This document shows positions 43,190 to 51,580 of a DNA stretch of 64,000 nucleotides, piece by piece. Under the pieces are notes generated by a model. That model saw only the letters and a list, made by a program, of their open reading frames with translations. It was not told the origin of the DNA and did not search any database. This DNA comes from JABDMH01 sp965223165 (GTDB lineage: Bacteria > Bacteroidota > Bacteroidia > Chitinophagales > Saprospiraceae). How positions within the stretch are numbered: the stretch's first letter is position 1; each line of letters starts with the position of its first letter. Position numbers and translations under genes: made by a program. The DNA is taken from assembly GCA_965223165.1 (NCBI GenBank), contig CBDCVQ010000016.1:539193-603192 (forward strand), read 5' to 3'.

Positions 43190-44425
43190 TTGAAGACCTA
43201 CTCACTCTCCGAGCTCAATGCGTACCTGCATCGGGTCATAACGCTCAATTTTGAAGAGCCCGTTTGGGTCCGGGCGGAGATCCTACAGGCCAAGACCCAT
43301 CGTGGTCACACCTACCTAGAGCTTATCCAGAAACAGGAGGGACAGGCTCGAGTAACAGCGCAGGCCTCCGCCGTGCTGTGGGCCAAACAGCGACGGCAGG
43401 TCGAGGCCAGCCTACCGAATGTGGATCATTTTTTACGTGAGGGAAGTGAGGTGTCACTCATGGTACAAGTGTCGTACCATCCGGTCTACGGACTCAAGCT
43501 GGTGGTCCTCAACATCGATCCTGCCTACACCATGGGCCGCCTCGAGCTTGAGCGTCAGCGGACCATCGCCCAGCTAAAAAAGGAAGATCTAATAGGTAGG
43601 AACACGGCATTGTCGCTATCCCCTGTCATTCAGCGCGTTGCCGTGATTAGCTCAGAGAAAGCTTCGGGCTATTCGGACTTCATCCAGCACCTTCGGAGCA
43701 ACGAGTATGGCTACACCTTTCGCGTTGACCTATTTCAAAATGCGATGCAAGGACCCGAGGTGGAAAATCAGGCCATTACCAACTTGAGGAAAATACAGGC
43801 TGCTTCTAGCTATGATTGCGTCGTGATGATCCGGGGCGGAGGATCACGAGTAGATCTACAAGCTTTTGACAGTCTTAACCTTAGCCGACACTTAGCGGTG
43901 ATGCCCATTCCCGTTTTTACCGGCATCGGGCATGAGACAGACCAGGCCGTGGCCGATCTAGTGGCTCACACCAGCTTCAAGACTCCGACCGCAGTAGCCG
44001 GTTTCATCATTGATCGCAACCTCCACTACGAAAGCACGCTGCTTGGCCATTTCCGCGATATCCAAGACCTGGCCGGGCGATCGATACAACGTCAGCGACA
44101 AGTCATCCAACAACTGGAGCAACGGGTAGTACACACCAGCAGCTGGTTTTTAGAGAAGGAACGTCTGCTCATCGATCAAACCTATCAACAGCTACGCACA
44201 GCCGCTCAGCGCCTGCTAGAATTTGAATCGAATCTCCTGGCATCGTTGGCCCAAAACCTGCGGTTGTTAGATCCGACCCAACTACTCCAGCGAGGCTTTA
44301 GCTATGTGCTGAGTGGTGGAAAACTGGTGCGATCCGTGAGGGATCTCAAAGTGGGCGATGAAATGCAGACTATATTTGCGGACGGCATGACCAGCAGTCA
44401 TGTCACAAAGATCAACGAGGCGTGA
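43190..44425 (+). CDS. xseA: Exodeoxyribonuclease VII large subunit
   Basis: Catalytic subunit of the ATP-independent single-strand exonuclease, cytoplasmic. 411 residues: N-terminal OB fold (YSLSELNAYLHRVITLNFEEPVWVRAEI), catalytic core with VAVISSEKASGYSDF, VMIRGGGSRVDLQAFD and PVFTGIGHETDQAVADLVAHTSFKTPTAVA, then a long coiled-coil region and QRGFSYVLSGGKLVRSV near the end. The TTG at 43190 is 17 bp after the sucC stop. The stop overlaps the xseB start by 4 bases (GTGA). Confidence 0.94.
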   Translation: MKTYSLSELNAYLHRVITLNFEEPVWVRAEILQAKTHRGHTYLELIQKQEGQARVTAQASAVLWAKQRRQVEASLPNVDHFLREGSEVSLMVQVSYHPVYGLKLVVLNIDPAYTMGRLELERQRTIAQLKKEDLIGRNTALSLSPVIQRVAVISSEKASGYSDFIQHLRSNEYGYTFRVDLFQNAMQGPEVENQAITNLRKIQAASSYDCVVMIRGGGSRVDLQAFDSLNLSRHLAVMPIPVFTGIGHETDQAVADLVAHTSFKTPTAVAGFIIDRNLHYESTLLGHFRDIQDLAGRSIQRQRQVIQQLEQRVVHTSSWFLEKERLLIDQTYQQLRTAAQRLLEFESNLLASLAQNLRLLDPTQLLQRGFSYVLSGGKLVRSVRDLKVGDEMQTIFADGMTSSHVTKINEA

Positions 44426-44622
44426 GTGACATCCTTGACAATTTGAGCTACTCCGAAGCAAAGAAACAACTGGAGAAGATCCTGGCTGACCTGGAGCAGG
44501 GCGATGTGGATGTAGACAAGCTAGATGTGCTGCTTACCCGCGCCCGCGACTTGGTAGCCTACTGCCAGGATAAGCTCCGCCGGGCAGAAAAAAGCCTGGG
44601 CGACCACGAGGACGCCTCCTAG
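44422..44622 (+). CDS. xseB: Exodeoxyribonuclease VII small subunit
   Basis: 66 residues, GTG start overlapping the xseA stop. The helical hairpin LSYSEAKKQLEKILADLEQGDVDVDKL ... RARDLVAYCQDKLRRAEKSL is the XseB signature; several copies bind one XseA coiled coil. Translationally coupled to xseA. Confidence 0.93.
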   Translation: MSDILDNLSYSEAKKQLEKILADLEQGDVDVDKLDVLLTRARDLVAYCQDKLRRAEKSLGDHEDAS

Positions 44623-44657
44623 TACCCGTGTTACACTCAATAAATAGGCTACCCTGC

Positions 44658-46331
44658 TTAGGGGGTAGCAATGCGCTGGCCACTCAGATGCAGCTTTCGA
44701 CCCACCCAGACGAAGAAGGCTGTGATACGTTCCGTGTTCAGCAGCTTCGAGTCGTTCATCGCTTTGACAGTCAAAAACAAGCCCAGCGGGAAGAGAATCA
44801 CACAAGGTAGCCAAGCCGCCAATACCGGATCCAGGGCGTGACTCTTGGATAGTTTCTCAAATATCTTGGTGAGAATCACGAAGAACATAAAGAAGAAGAT
44901 CGCTACCAAGAGCGGATAGCCAAACCCGCCCTTGCGCACTATGGCTCCCATAGGTGCCCCGATAAACAAGAAAATGAAGCATACCAGGGCAAATCCGTAT
45001 TTGGAATGCAGCTGATACAAGTGCTTTCTTCGCCGGTCGTTCTCGACCCTTAATGCATTCCGGGATTCGTAGTTCTTGTTCTTGGAGCTCCGGATGATGT
45101 TTCTCGTGTCCTCTAGGAATGACACCTGGTTATCCTCCGAAAAAGTGGAAATGATGCTGTTGGTGGTGTGCAGCCGGTGCATGAAAGGTTGATCGACCGT
45201 GATACTGCGACGCAGTCCCTTGTTCAGCTCCTTTAAGCGATCTTGCTTTTGCGACATCACCCTGGCCATCGCTTGTTGCCTCTCCTCTTCTGTCTGCGGC
45301 AACCTGGACGGGGCGGAGGGCGTAGGCTTTACCGGTAGCTGGCCTGCGGTCGCGGGCGCCTGTTGTGGCATGTCTGCCGGGATCATCTCAAACGTATCGA
45401 TGACCTCCTCTCCCGGCTCGGCGTAGAGGTAGTACATCTTCTTCTGCGTATCGTCAAGCGCATCGAGTCGCAGCTTTGCTATTGTGCGGTCGATCGAATC
45501 GATCCCGTCGGCCAGTTGACGTACACTGAGCATGGCGTGATAGGATCGAAAGAGGTCTTCGTTCGTACGCCTTAGGTCAAATTCCGTCAGGTCAAATGTC
45601 TTCGTCCATTGAGAGAAGCTCGTGCGCACAAAGGGATAATTGTTGGCGGAGGTACGGGGGCTGATCTTCTGATATTGATGCCCATCTTGCAGGTTCATGA
45701 CAAAGTACTTTTCGTCGTCGGTCACATACATCTCACCCGATTTTGCCCGTATCAGGTTAAATTGGTTGCGGTTGTTGCTGGCATCGTCGTCAATCATCAC
45801 GTCCTCGATCGTACGATTGTCTGCGTGCTTCTTACCTATCCGGATCGCATATCCCTGAAAGTCATCGTTGAAAGTGCCACTCTCCAGGTAAAGCGCCGGT
45901 TTTTGCTTCTTGATGTCATACAGGCGAGATCGAAATTTGAGGTTAGCGTATGGGATCACATAGTTGTTGCACAAAAAAGATGACAGTGACACCAATGCCG
46001 CAAATACCATACTGGAACGCATGACCCGCATCAGTGGGATACCCGCCGTCTTCAGACTGGGCAACTCATACTTTTCTGCCAGGGTGCCATACACCATGAC
46101 ACTGGCCAGCAATACGCCAATCGGCAGCGCCATCGGAATCAACGAAACCCCCATGTAATAGATCATCTCGGCCAGCACAAAGAGCCCCACCCCCTTGCCA
46201 GCAATGTCATCGATGTACAGCCAGAGGAATTGCATCATCAGCACGAAGAGTGCGATGAGATAGGCCATAATGAAAGGAGGAATGAACTCCTTAAAGAGCA
46301 ATGCGTCGATCTTTTTAATCCTGATTCTCAA
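44658..46331 (-). CDS. LptF/LptG-family permease
   Basis: 557 residues of the YjgP/YjgQ family: membrane segments at about 15-35, 45-75 and 95-125, a large periplasmic region, then three more near the C-terminus (YGFALVCFIFLFIGAPMGAIVRKGG, FGYPLLVAIFFFMFFVIL, LPCVILFPLGLFLTVKAM). These permeases form, with LptB, the transporter that extracts lipopolysaccharide from the inner membrane. The periplasmic domain carries a long low-complexity insertion (about 320-365, A/P/Q-rich), not usual in E. coli LptF/G. Other lpt genes are not nearby. Converges on xseB with 35 bp between. Confidence 0.87.
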   Translation of the reverse strand: MRIRIKKIDALLFKEFIPPFIMAYLIALFVLMMQFLWLYIDDIAGKGVGLFVLAEMIYYMGVSLIPMALPIGVLLASVMVYGTLAEKYELPSLKTAGIPLMRVMRSSMVFAALVSLSSFLCNNYVIPYANLKFRSRLYDIKKQKPALYLESGTFNDDFQGYAIRIGKKHADNRTIEDVMIDDDASNNRNQFNLIRAKSGEMYVTDDEKYFVMNLQDGHQYQKISPRTSANNYPFVRTSFSQWTKTFDLTEFDLRRTNEDLFRSYHAMLSVRQLADGIDSIDRTIAKLRLDALDDTQKKMYYLYAEPGEEVIDTFEMIPADMPQQAPATAGQLPVKPTPSAPSRLPQTEEERQQAMARVMSQKQDRLKELNKGLRRSITVDQPFMHRLHTTNSIISTFSEDNQVSFLEDTRNIIRSSKNKNYESRNALRVENDRRRKHLYQLHSKYGFALVCFIFLFIGAPMGAIVRKGGFGYPLLVAIFFFMFFVILTKIFEKLSKSHALDPVLAAWLPCVILFPLGLFLTVKAMNDSKLLNTERITAFFVWVGRKLHLSGQRIATP

Positions 46332-46380
46332 GCCCTTGCACGGTTTGATTCAGTCACCAATGACGAAAAGAACACTGGTG

Positions 46381-46407
46381 TGTAACAATCTTCGGCAATA
46401 TAACGTC
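46381..46407 (+). promoter_or_regulatory. Candidate ECF-sigma promoter of the sigma factor operon
   Basis: TGTAACA (46381-46387) and CGTC (46404-46407) are separated by exactly 16 bp, the AAC...CGTC layout of ECF-sigma-dependent promoters, and CGTC ends 11 nt before the sigma gene ATG at 46419. This suggests autoregulation. Confidence 0.5.
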
Positions 46408-46418
46408 TTTCGGGTGTA

Positions 46419-46928
46419 ATGAGTCTGCAGACCTTCAACGAAGAAGTAGCTCCGCTCAAGGACAAGCTGTACCGATTCTCGCTGAGGATCGTCAAGGACA
46501 GCAAGGAGGCAGAGGACGTGGTCCAAGACATTATGGTCAAAGTGTGGAATAAGCGGGCGGAATGGGATCAGTGGCATAGCCTGGAAGCCATGTGCATGAC
46601 GATGACCCGAAACTTATCCATCGACCGGACGCGGAGCAAGCACCGAAGGGTATCCGAGATTCCAGAAAACTACGATCGGGTCTCCGACGGGCTCAACCCT
46701 GAGCAGCAGGCTGCCAGCAATGATATGATGGATCATATCAGGCGACTCATCGAAAAGCTACCCCCCAAACAACGTAACGTACTCGAATTGAGAGATATAG
46801 AAGGGTACTCTTACAAGGAGATTGGCGAACTATTGGACATCTCTTTGAGCCAGGTGAAAATCAATGTACATCGAGCTAGACACTTTTTAAAGAAGGAATT
46901 ACTTAAAGCAAGAGCAAATGACGGATGA
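46419..46928 (+). CDS. ECF-type RNA polymerase sigma factor
   Basis: 169 residues. Region 2 (LYRFSLRIVKDSKEAEDVVQDIMVKVWNKR) and region 4 (IEKLPPKQRNVLELRDIEGYSYKEIGELLDISLSQVKINVHRARHFLKK) are complete; the linker is typical of ECF factors. It begins a three-gene operon with a membrane anti-sigma-like protein (11-bp overlap) and a DUF4252 protein, a set found repeatedly in Bacteroidota. A candidate ECF promoter directly upstream suggests it activates its own operon. The inducing signal is unknown. Confidence 0.92.
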   Translation: MSLQTFNEEVAPLKDKLYRFSLRIVKDSKEAEDVVQDIMVKVWNKRAEWDQWHSLEAMCMTMTRNLSIDRTRSKHRRVSEIPENYDRVSDGLNPEQQAASNDMMDHIRRLIEKLPPKQRNVLELRDIEGYSYKEIGELLDISLSQVKINVHRARHFLKKELLKARANDG

Positions 46929-47397
46929 TCAAGTAAGGTTGTTGATGGAAAAGTACTGGGACGGTGACACTACCCTGGACGAGGAGAAGTCATTGCGTGG
47001 GTATTATAGCGCTGGAAAGGTCTCGGCAGAATTCGAGGCATATACGCCACTGTTCGTCTTTTTTGACCAGTCGCAGTCGCTGAAGATGGAGAGTGACATC
47101 GCACCTCCCCAGCCCGAATCTATACCTGGCCCGGCCAGGGTCATCTCCCTGAAATGGTGGATGCAAGCTGCTGCGGCAGTCATTGTACTGGTGGGTCTGT
47201 TTTTTGTGACCCGACAGCAGCAGCAGACTAGTACAACAGATATGATCGCTTATGAAGACACCTTTGAAGATCCCGAGCTGGCCTATGAAGAATTCAAAAA
47301 AGCGATGTATTACGTCTCGGGCAAAATGAACAGGGGTGTTACAACCACCCATCGGTCCATGGATAAAATGGAGCCATTAATCAAACTTCTTAATTAA
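46918..47397 (+). CDS. Probable anti-sigma factor, single-span membrane protein
   Basis: 159 residues. A short cytoplasmic head (MTDDQVRLLMEKYWDGDTTLDEEKSLRGYY) resembles the zinc-free anti-sigma heads of Bacteroidota, followed by a single membrane segment (about 82-101, MQAAAAVIVLVGLFFVT) and an acidic periplasmic tail (AYEDTFEDPELAYEEFKKAMYYVSGKMN). Position right after the sigma gene, with 11 bp overlap, supports the role; no HxxxCxxC zinc motif is present. Anti-sigma activity is inferred. Confidence 0.75.
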   Translation: MTDDQVRLLMEKYWDGDTTLDEEKSLRGYYSAGKVSAEFEAYTPLFVFFDQSQSLKMESDIAPPQPESIPGPARVISLKWWMQAAAAVIVLVGLFFVTRQQQQTSTTDMIAYEDTFEDPELAYEEFKKAMYYVSGKMNRGVTTTHRSMDKMEPLIKLLN

Positions 47398-47458
47398 TAA
47401 ACACTTTGTCTCGATCCATTGAGCCTCGAGGCAGCACAAACTAAAAACAGGAGAAGAC

Positions 47459-47977
47459 ATGAAAATGCGAATTGTTTTGACCACGCTTTGCCTGGCGCTA
47501 TGTTCCATGGTCGTATGGGCCCAGAGTCCCGTGCAAAGCCTCTTTGACAAATACCAGGACCATCCCGATTTTTCCACAGTTACGATCAGCCCGAAGATGT
47601 TTCAACTGATCGCCAAATTGGACATTGATGAGGTGGAGGACGATCTGGAGGATCTGGTCAAAAGTATCAAGGGACTTCGGATACTGATCAAGGATAGCGG
47701 AGACACGGATGCACTTTACAGGGAGGCGTCGACCGAAATCGGAAAAGGATCGTACGAGGAGCTGCTTACGGTGCGTGATGAAGGGGAAAACGTACGTTTT
47801 ATGATCAAGGAGGGAAGCGGCGACATCATCGAAGAGTTAGTACTATTAGTCGGCGGTGGCGACCAGTTTGTGTTATTGGACTTAAGGGGCGACATGGATA
47901 TCAAAGACATTGGCAAGCTGGGCAACTCCCTCGATATCCCAGGCTCTGAGCATCTGGATAAGCTGGAAAAACATTAG
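47459..47977 (+). CDS. Exported DUF4252-family protein
   Basis: 172 residues with signal peptide (LTTLCLALCSMVVWAQ). The mature part matches DUF4252: FDKYQDHPDFSTVTISPKMFQLIAKL, a helical linker, and strands ELLTVRDEGENVRFMIKEGSGD, ELVLLVGGGDQFVLLDLRGDMDI. It is the third gene of the ECF sigma operon; in this phylum DUF4252 proteins regularly accompany ECF sigma factors and are thought to act in envelope stress, which is not proven. A strong hairpin follows 46 bp after the stop. Confidence 0.85.
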   Translation: MKMRIVLTTLCLALCSMVVWAQSPVQSLFDKYQDHPDFSTVTISPKMFQLIAKLDIDEVEDDLEDLVKSIKGLRILIKDSGDTDALYREASTEIGKGSYEELLTVRDEGENVRFMIKEGSGDIIEELVLLVGGGDQFVLLDLRGDMDIKDIGKLGNSLDIPGSEHLDKLEKH

Positions 47978-48023
47978 TAGAGGGCAACACACGAAGGCTC
48001 TCCATCAAGGGACAACGATCATT

Positions 48024-48054
48024 ACAGGACGGCAACCTTCTTTTGCCGTCCTGT
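48024..48054 (+). terminator. Strong hairpin after the sigma operon
   Basis: A perfect 12-bp stem, ACAGGACGGCAA with TTGCCGTCCTGT, around a 7-nt loop, 46 bp after the DUF4252 stop. There is no T tract, so it is probably a terminator of the T-less type or an RNA 3'-end stabiliser. The remaining part of this 301-bp gap contains only the bTHX promoter box. Confidence 0.55.
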
Positions 48055-48252
48055 CCACTGAATTGAACTAAGGGCCTACGCCCGTTTTATTTTGCCAACT
48101 TGACCGCTCCTAAGAAGTCATGACCGCATCAGGTATGGATCCGATACCTGCCCATCACGAGTATTTTATGTCAAGTAGTGACCATAGCCTCCAGGGACTA
48201 CGGATGGCAGTACGTCTTTCTACCCTGCTGCCCCCATGTATCGTCAAATTTT

Positions 48253-48260
48253 TAGCTTTG
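48253..48260 (+). promoter_or_regulatory. -7 box (TAGCTTTG) of the bTHX gene
   Basis: Exact TAnnTTTG match ending 18 nt before the ATG at 48279; decides the start of the small ribosomal protein gene, whose frame is otherwise open from 48120. Confidence 0.5.
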
Positions 48261-48278
48261 CCACACAATTTTCAATTC

Positions 48279-48437
48279 ATGGGAAAAGGAGATAGAAAAA
48301 CACGTCGAGGCAAAATCACCAGAGGTTCATACGGCAAGACCCGACCGAAAGGGAAAAGCCAGGAGCCGGTTATCGAAAAGAAAGCTGCCCCGAAAAAGAA
48401 AACGACGAAAGGCCGTAAGAAGGCTGACGCCAAGTAG
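48279..48437 (+). CDS. 30S ribosomal protein THX (bTHX)
   Basis: 52 residues. MGKGDRKTRRGKITRGSYGK followed by TRPK is the almost invariant start of bTHX, a very basic peptide that fits into a cavity at the top of the 30S head. Here it carries a lysine- and alanine-rich C-terminal extension (about 25-52) beyond the usual 25-30 residues, as seen in other Bacteroidota. The start at 48279 is fixed by homology and by the promoter box 18 nt upstream; the longer frame to 48120 has no homology. Monocistronic. Confidence 0.92.
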   Translation: MGKGDRKTRRGKITRGSYGKTRPKGKSQEPVIEKKAAPKKKTTKGRKKADAK

Positions 48438-48480
48438 TGCCCCAAGCACTCGGTGAAAACACCGGTATGCTCGACCCTGC

Positions 48481-49746
48481 CTAGGGTAATGGTAGCTCCA
48501 GGCCAGACACAGGAAGCACCTCCTTACCAGCAATCCCTTTGATGGAGCTGTACATGTGGTTGGTATTGAGCAGTACCTTTTCAATCTGCTTTTCTCTGCG
48601 CTTCCAGATACTGTGCATGGCGCGCTTCTCCTTATGCAACTCAGCCTGCAACTGCGTGAATCCTTCGACGATGCCCTCCACCTGCATGCGAAATTCATTG
48701 CTGGTGAGAAATCCGTAGATCATTGCCATTTTGTCACCGGCTTGCCGTTGAAATTGACGGACCTCCTGCAGGCGCAGCAACGAATCTCGCAGGACAAATG
48801 CCAGGCTCTTAAACTCTTCAAACGAGCAGATCCAGACCCCGTCACGTATGCCCATCCGCTCCATCCCTTTGGGCATGGTCTGGGTGACCAGCACCCCCAA
48901 ATCGGCATTGCGACGCTGCATATCCGACTTGAGTTTTTCGATCCAAGTATTCTGAAACGCCTTCGTGCGCTTGCTCTCATAGTAGATCACTCCGCACTCG
49001 TCATGGCTGCGGTTTTTTACGAGCTGAGCGCAGTCGGCTCCCAGTGCCCCCTTCTTGACAGCCTTGACCACGTCCAAGGGAAATTTGTGCGTCAGATACT
49101 GCTCTAGCGCTATTTCCTGCACCTCACCCTGCATCTGCATCGAGCCCTGATTGATCTTGCGCGTCATCTCGTCGATGAGCTGTTTTTGATCAGCCAATTT
49201 CTTTTCATACTCCAAGCGTACCAAGTCCTGCTGAGCAAAGAACTGAGCCTTAAACTCCTTCTCCGACTTGTCCTGCCGCAGAAAGAACTCTTTCTCCATC
49301 TCAATCTTCAAGGCCTCGCGCTCCTGATTGAGCTGGCGCTCCCTTGCCATGATCTCCACCTCGCGACGTTTGAGATGCAGGTTTTCCTGACGCTGCACTT
49401 TCAAGGCTTCCTGCAGAGAAGTCCGTTCCAACTCACTGGCTTGGGCCGCTTCCTGCTTCATAGACTCGGCCAGTCGGATGCGCTCCTTCTTCAGCTCCTC
49501 CTGGATGATCTCCCAGGTCCTGGCACTCAACTGCTTCACCTCCAAACGCTCACGCTCCAACTGCAGTTGGCGGTCCTCCGTTTCTTTTCTCAGGCGCTTT
49601 AGTTCTCGCTCAAACTTCACCTGCAGTTTATCCCTAAGCTGCTGCTCCAGTGCCTGCTCCATGTCAATGCTATGCCCACACGAGGGACACTGGATGCCGG
49701 TGGCGGTGGCGGAGCTGTCTTTTTTGGATGTCTCGATCATACCCAT
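48481..49746 (-). CDS. DUF2130 domain protein (zinc-ribbon plus coiled coil)
   Basis: 421 residues. An N-terminal CPSCGHSID zinc-ribbon-like motif (about 19-27) is followed by a coiled coil (about 30-215) and the DUF2130 domain (about 240-420; GALGADCAQLVKNR, VIYYESKRTKAFQNTWIEKLKSDM, VLVTQTMPKGMERMG). The domain resembles restriction-endonuclease-like folds (D ... ExK pattern in YESKRTK), so a nuclease function is suggested but unproven. Such genes are often stand-alone, as here, and their role is unknown. Confidence 0.85.
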   Translation of the reverse strand: MGMIETSKKDSSATATGIQCPSCGHSIDMEQALEQQLRDKLQVKFERELKRLRKETEDRQLQLERERLEVKQLSARTWEIIQEELKKERIRLAESMKQEAAQASELERTSLQEALKVQRQENLHLKRREVEIMARERQLNQEREALKIEMEKEFFLRQDKSEKEFKAQFFAQQDLVRLEYEKKLADQKQLIDEMTRKINQGSMQMQGEVQEIALEQYLTHKFPLDVVKAVKKGALGADCAQLVKNRSHDECGVIYYESKRTKAFQNTWIEKLKSDMQRRNADLGVLVTQTMPKGMERMGIRDGVWICSFEEFKSLAFVLRDSLLRLQEVRQFQRQAGDKMAMIYGFLTSNEFRMQVEGIVEGFTQLQAELHKEKRAMHSIWKRREKQIEKVLLNTNHMYSSIKGIAGKEVLPVSGLELPLP

Positions 49747-49865
49747 CTGCTTAGGCTGTAAATATTATAAATTCCTACCATATGTCAAAGATAGATCAGA
49801 TCATCGGATTGGTCGACAGGGCCTGACAGCTCTTATAAAAAGGGAGCCTGGGCACCTAGAATTGC

Positions 49866-49873
49866 TATATTTG
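49866..49873 (+). promoter_or_regulatory. -7 box (TATATTTG) of the coiled-coil/PspA-like pair
   Basis: Exact TAnnTTTG match ending 22 nt before the ATG at 49896. Confidence 0.45.
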
Positions 49874-49895
49874 TTCATAACAAGAATGTGAGATT

Positions 49896-50447
49896 ATGAG
49901 CGTAAAAATGTCGAGCATGTTCGAAGGGTTGTCGGAGCTAGACAAGAAGTCCGTCTCATTTCTGCTCAAGGCGATCCAGGAGAACAATTTGCCGGGATTT
50001 GACTACTTAGAATTTAAACAGTCCCTCAACGGGCTCAAGGCCATGGACATGGATGTGACTACAGCCATCAAGTCGGCGTACACTACCGGCAGTACCGTGG
50101 GCCTGACCAAGTCCAAACTGATCTCATCAGCCGAGCACTACAAGAAGATTTTGATGAAGGAGCAAGAACAGTTTGAAAGTGCTCTTCAAAAGCAGATGGC
50201 TCAGCGTGTACATGGGAAGAAGGAAGAGAAGGAGAAATTGACAAGTAAGATTGCTACCTATCAGTCCAAAATCAAAGAACTGGAGACGGAAATATTGAAG
50301 TATCAGGACAAGCTCGACCGGGCAGACAGCGAGATTGAGAGTGCCCGGGCCAAGATCGACGATACGAAGCAGAAGTTTGAAAATACCTTTCAAGCGATCA
50401 TGCGTCAGATTAACGACGACATCGCAAGATTAAAAGAGGTTTTATAA
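49896..50447 (+). CDS. Coiled-coil protein of unknown function
   Basis: 183 residues, no signal peptide or membrane segment. The first 70 residues form a compact region (MFEGLSELDKKSVSFLLKAI, PGFDYLEFKQSLNGLKAM, TTAIKSAYTTGSTVGLTKSKL); the rest (about 75-183) is a continuous heptad-rich helix (KEEKEKLTSKIATYQSKIKEL, TEILKYQDKLDRADSEIESA). I know no characterised member. It lies 21 bp upstream of a membrane-anchored PspA-like gene and is almost certainly cotranscribed with it; the two may form one complex. Confidence 0.75.
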   Translation: MSVKMSSMFEGLSELDKKSVSFLLKAIQENNLPGFDYLEFKQSLNGLKAMDMDVTTAIKSAYTTGSTVGLTKSKLISSAEHYKKILMKEQEQFESALQKQMAQRVHGKKEEKEKLTSKIATYQSKIKELETEILKYQDKLDRADSEIESARAKIDDTKQKFENTFQAIMRQINDDIARLKEVL

Positions 50448-50468
50448 CACCAAGATTTGTAAGTGGCC

Positions 50469-51491
50469 ATGACAGATTTCAATTCCATCCCAAGTACCAA
50501 GTCAAAATCTTTCTGGAAGCGGCCGGAGGGCATTACCGGCACCATCTTTTTGATCGCGCTCATCGCCGGTGGTGGATACCTGCTGGTCCAGGCCATGCCG
50601 ATACTACTCGCCCTAGCTCAAAATGTCCTATATCTGGCGGGCATGCTACTCGTGCTCGGGGCCATCATCTACATGGTCCTCGACCCCAAAATGCGCAACC
50701 TCGTGTGGTACATGTATAAAAGCGTCATGCGCTGGATCACCGGGATCTTTGTCACCATCGACCCGATCGGTATCCTCAAGAACTATGTGGAAGACTTGCA
50801 GGATAATCTGGGCAAGATGAGCAAGCAAATTGGAGGGCTAAGAGGACAGATGCGCAAGCTCAAGACCATCATGGAAGAGAATGACAAGGAGATCAACAAC
50901 CACATGCTGATCGCCAGGAAAGCCAAAGAGCAGGGCAATGATAAGCACATGCTGCTATCCTCTCGCAAGGCAGCACGCCTCAAGGAAAGCAACGAAAAGT
51001 ACCAGGCCCTCCACAGCAAGATGACCGTGCTCTATCGGGTACTCAACAAGATGTACCAGAACTCAGAGATCCTCCTGGAGGACACCAAGGACCAGGTAAA
51101 ACTCAAAGAGCAGGAGCGCAAAGCCATCCGGGCCTCGCATAGCGCTATGAAAAATGCCATGGATATCATATCTGGCAGTGGCAGCAAGCGCGAGATGTTT
51201 GATCAGGCCCTGGAGAGCATTGCCGATGATCTGGCTAACAAGGTGGGTGAGATGGAACGCTTCATGGAGATGTCTAGCACCTTTATGGACTCCGTAGATC
51301 TGCAGAATGGGGTCTTTGAAGAAGAGGGCCTCAAGATGCTCGAGAAGTGGGAGAAAGAAAGCACGCTAATGTTGTTGGGTGATGGGCAGAGCAAGAGTGA
51401 GACCCTCGATCTCAACCAGCCTCCACAGCAACGCGAAAAGATCGAACGCAGCAGTAGCGAGTCCTCCTACGACGGTCTCTTCGACGATTAG
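50469..51491 (+). CDS. Membrane-anchored PspA/Vipp1-like coiled-coil protein
   Basis: 340 residues from the ATG at 50469 (a GTG six bases upstream is also in frame). Two membrane segments (about 23-45 and 50-71) form a hairpin, then comes an amphipathic stretch and a long helical region (99-265) with the PspA-type layout: IDPIGILKNYVEDLQDNL, QMRKLKTIMEENDKEIN, KAKEQGNDKHMLLSSRKAARL, KMTVLYRVLNKMYQN. Compare PspA's DPxKL...M.DTL start and A-rich helices. The tail is acidic and ends SYDGLFDD. PspA/Vipp1 are ESCRT-III relatives that remodel membranes; the assignment is by pattern only. Partner of the preceding gene. Confidence 0.68.
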   Translation: MTDFNSIPSTKSKSFWKRPEGITGTIFLIALIAGGGYLLVQAMPILLALAQNVLYLAGMLLVLGAIIYMVLDPKMRNLVWYMYKSVMRWITGIFVTIDPIGILKNYVEDLQDNLGKMSKQIGGLRGQMRKLKTIMEENDKEINNHMLIARKAKEQGNDKHMLLSSRKAARLKESNEKYQALHSKMTVLYRVLNKMYQNSEILLEDTKDQVKLKEQERKAIRASHSAMKNAMDIISGSGSKREMFDQALESIADDLANKVGEMERFMEMSSTFMDSVDLQNGVFEEEGLKMLEKWEKESTLMLLGDGQSKSETLDLNQPPQQREKIERSSSESSYDGLFDD

Positions 51492-51580
51492 TCTCCTGAC
51501 TTACCAATCTAACTGTCAAAGTAGAGACAAGGCCGACTGAACGGGTCTTGCCTGACTTATCTCCTATCAAAGCCACCCGC

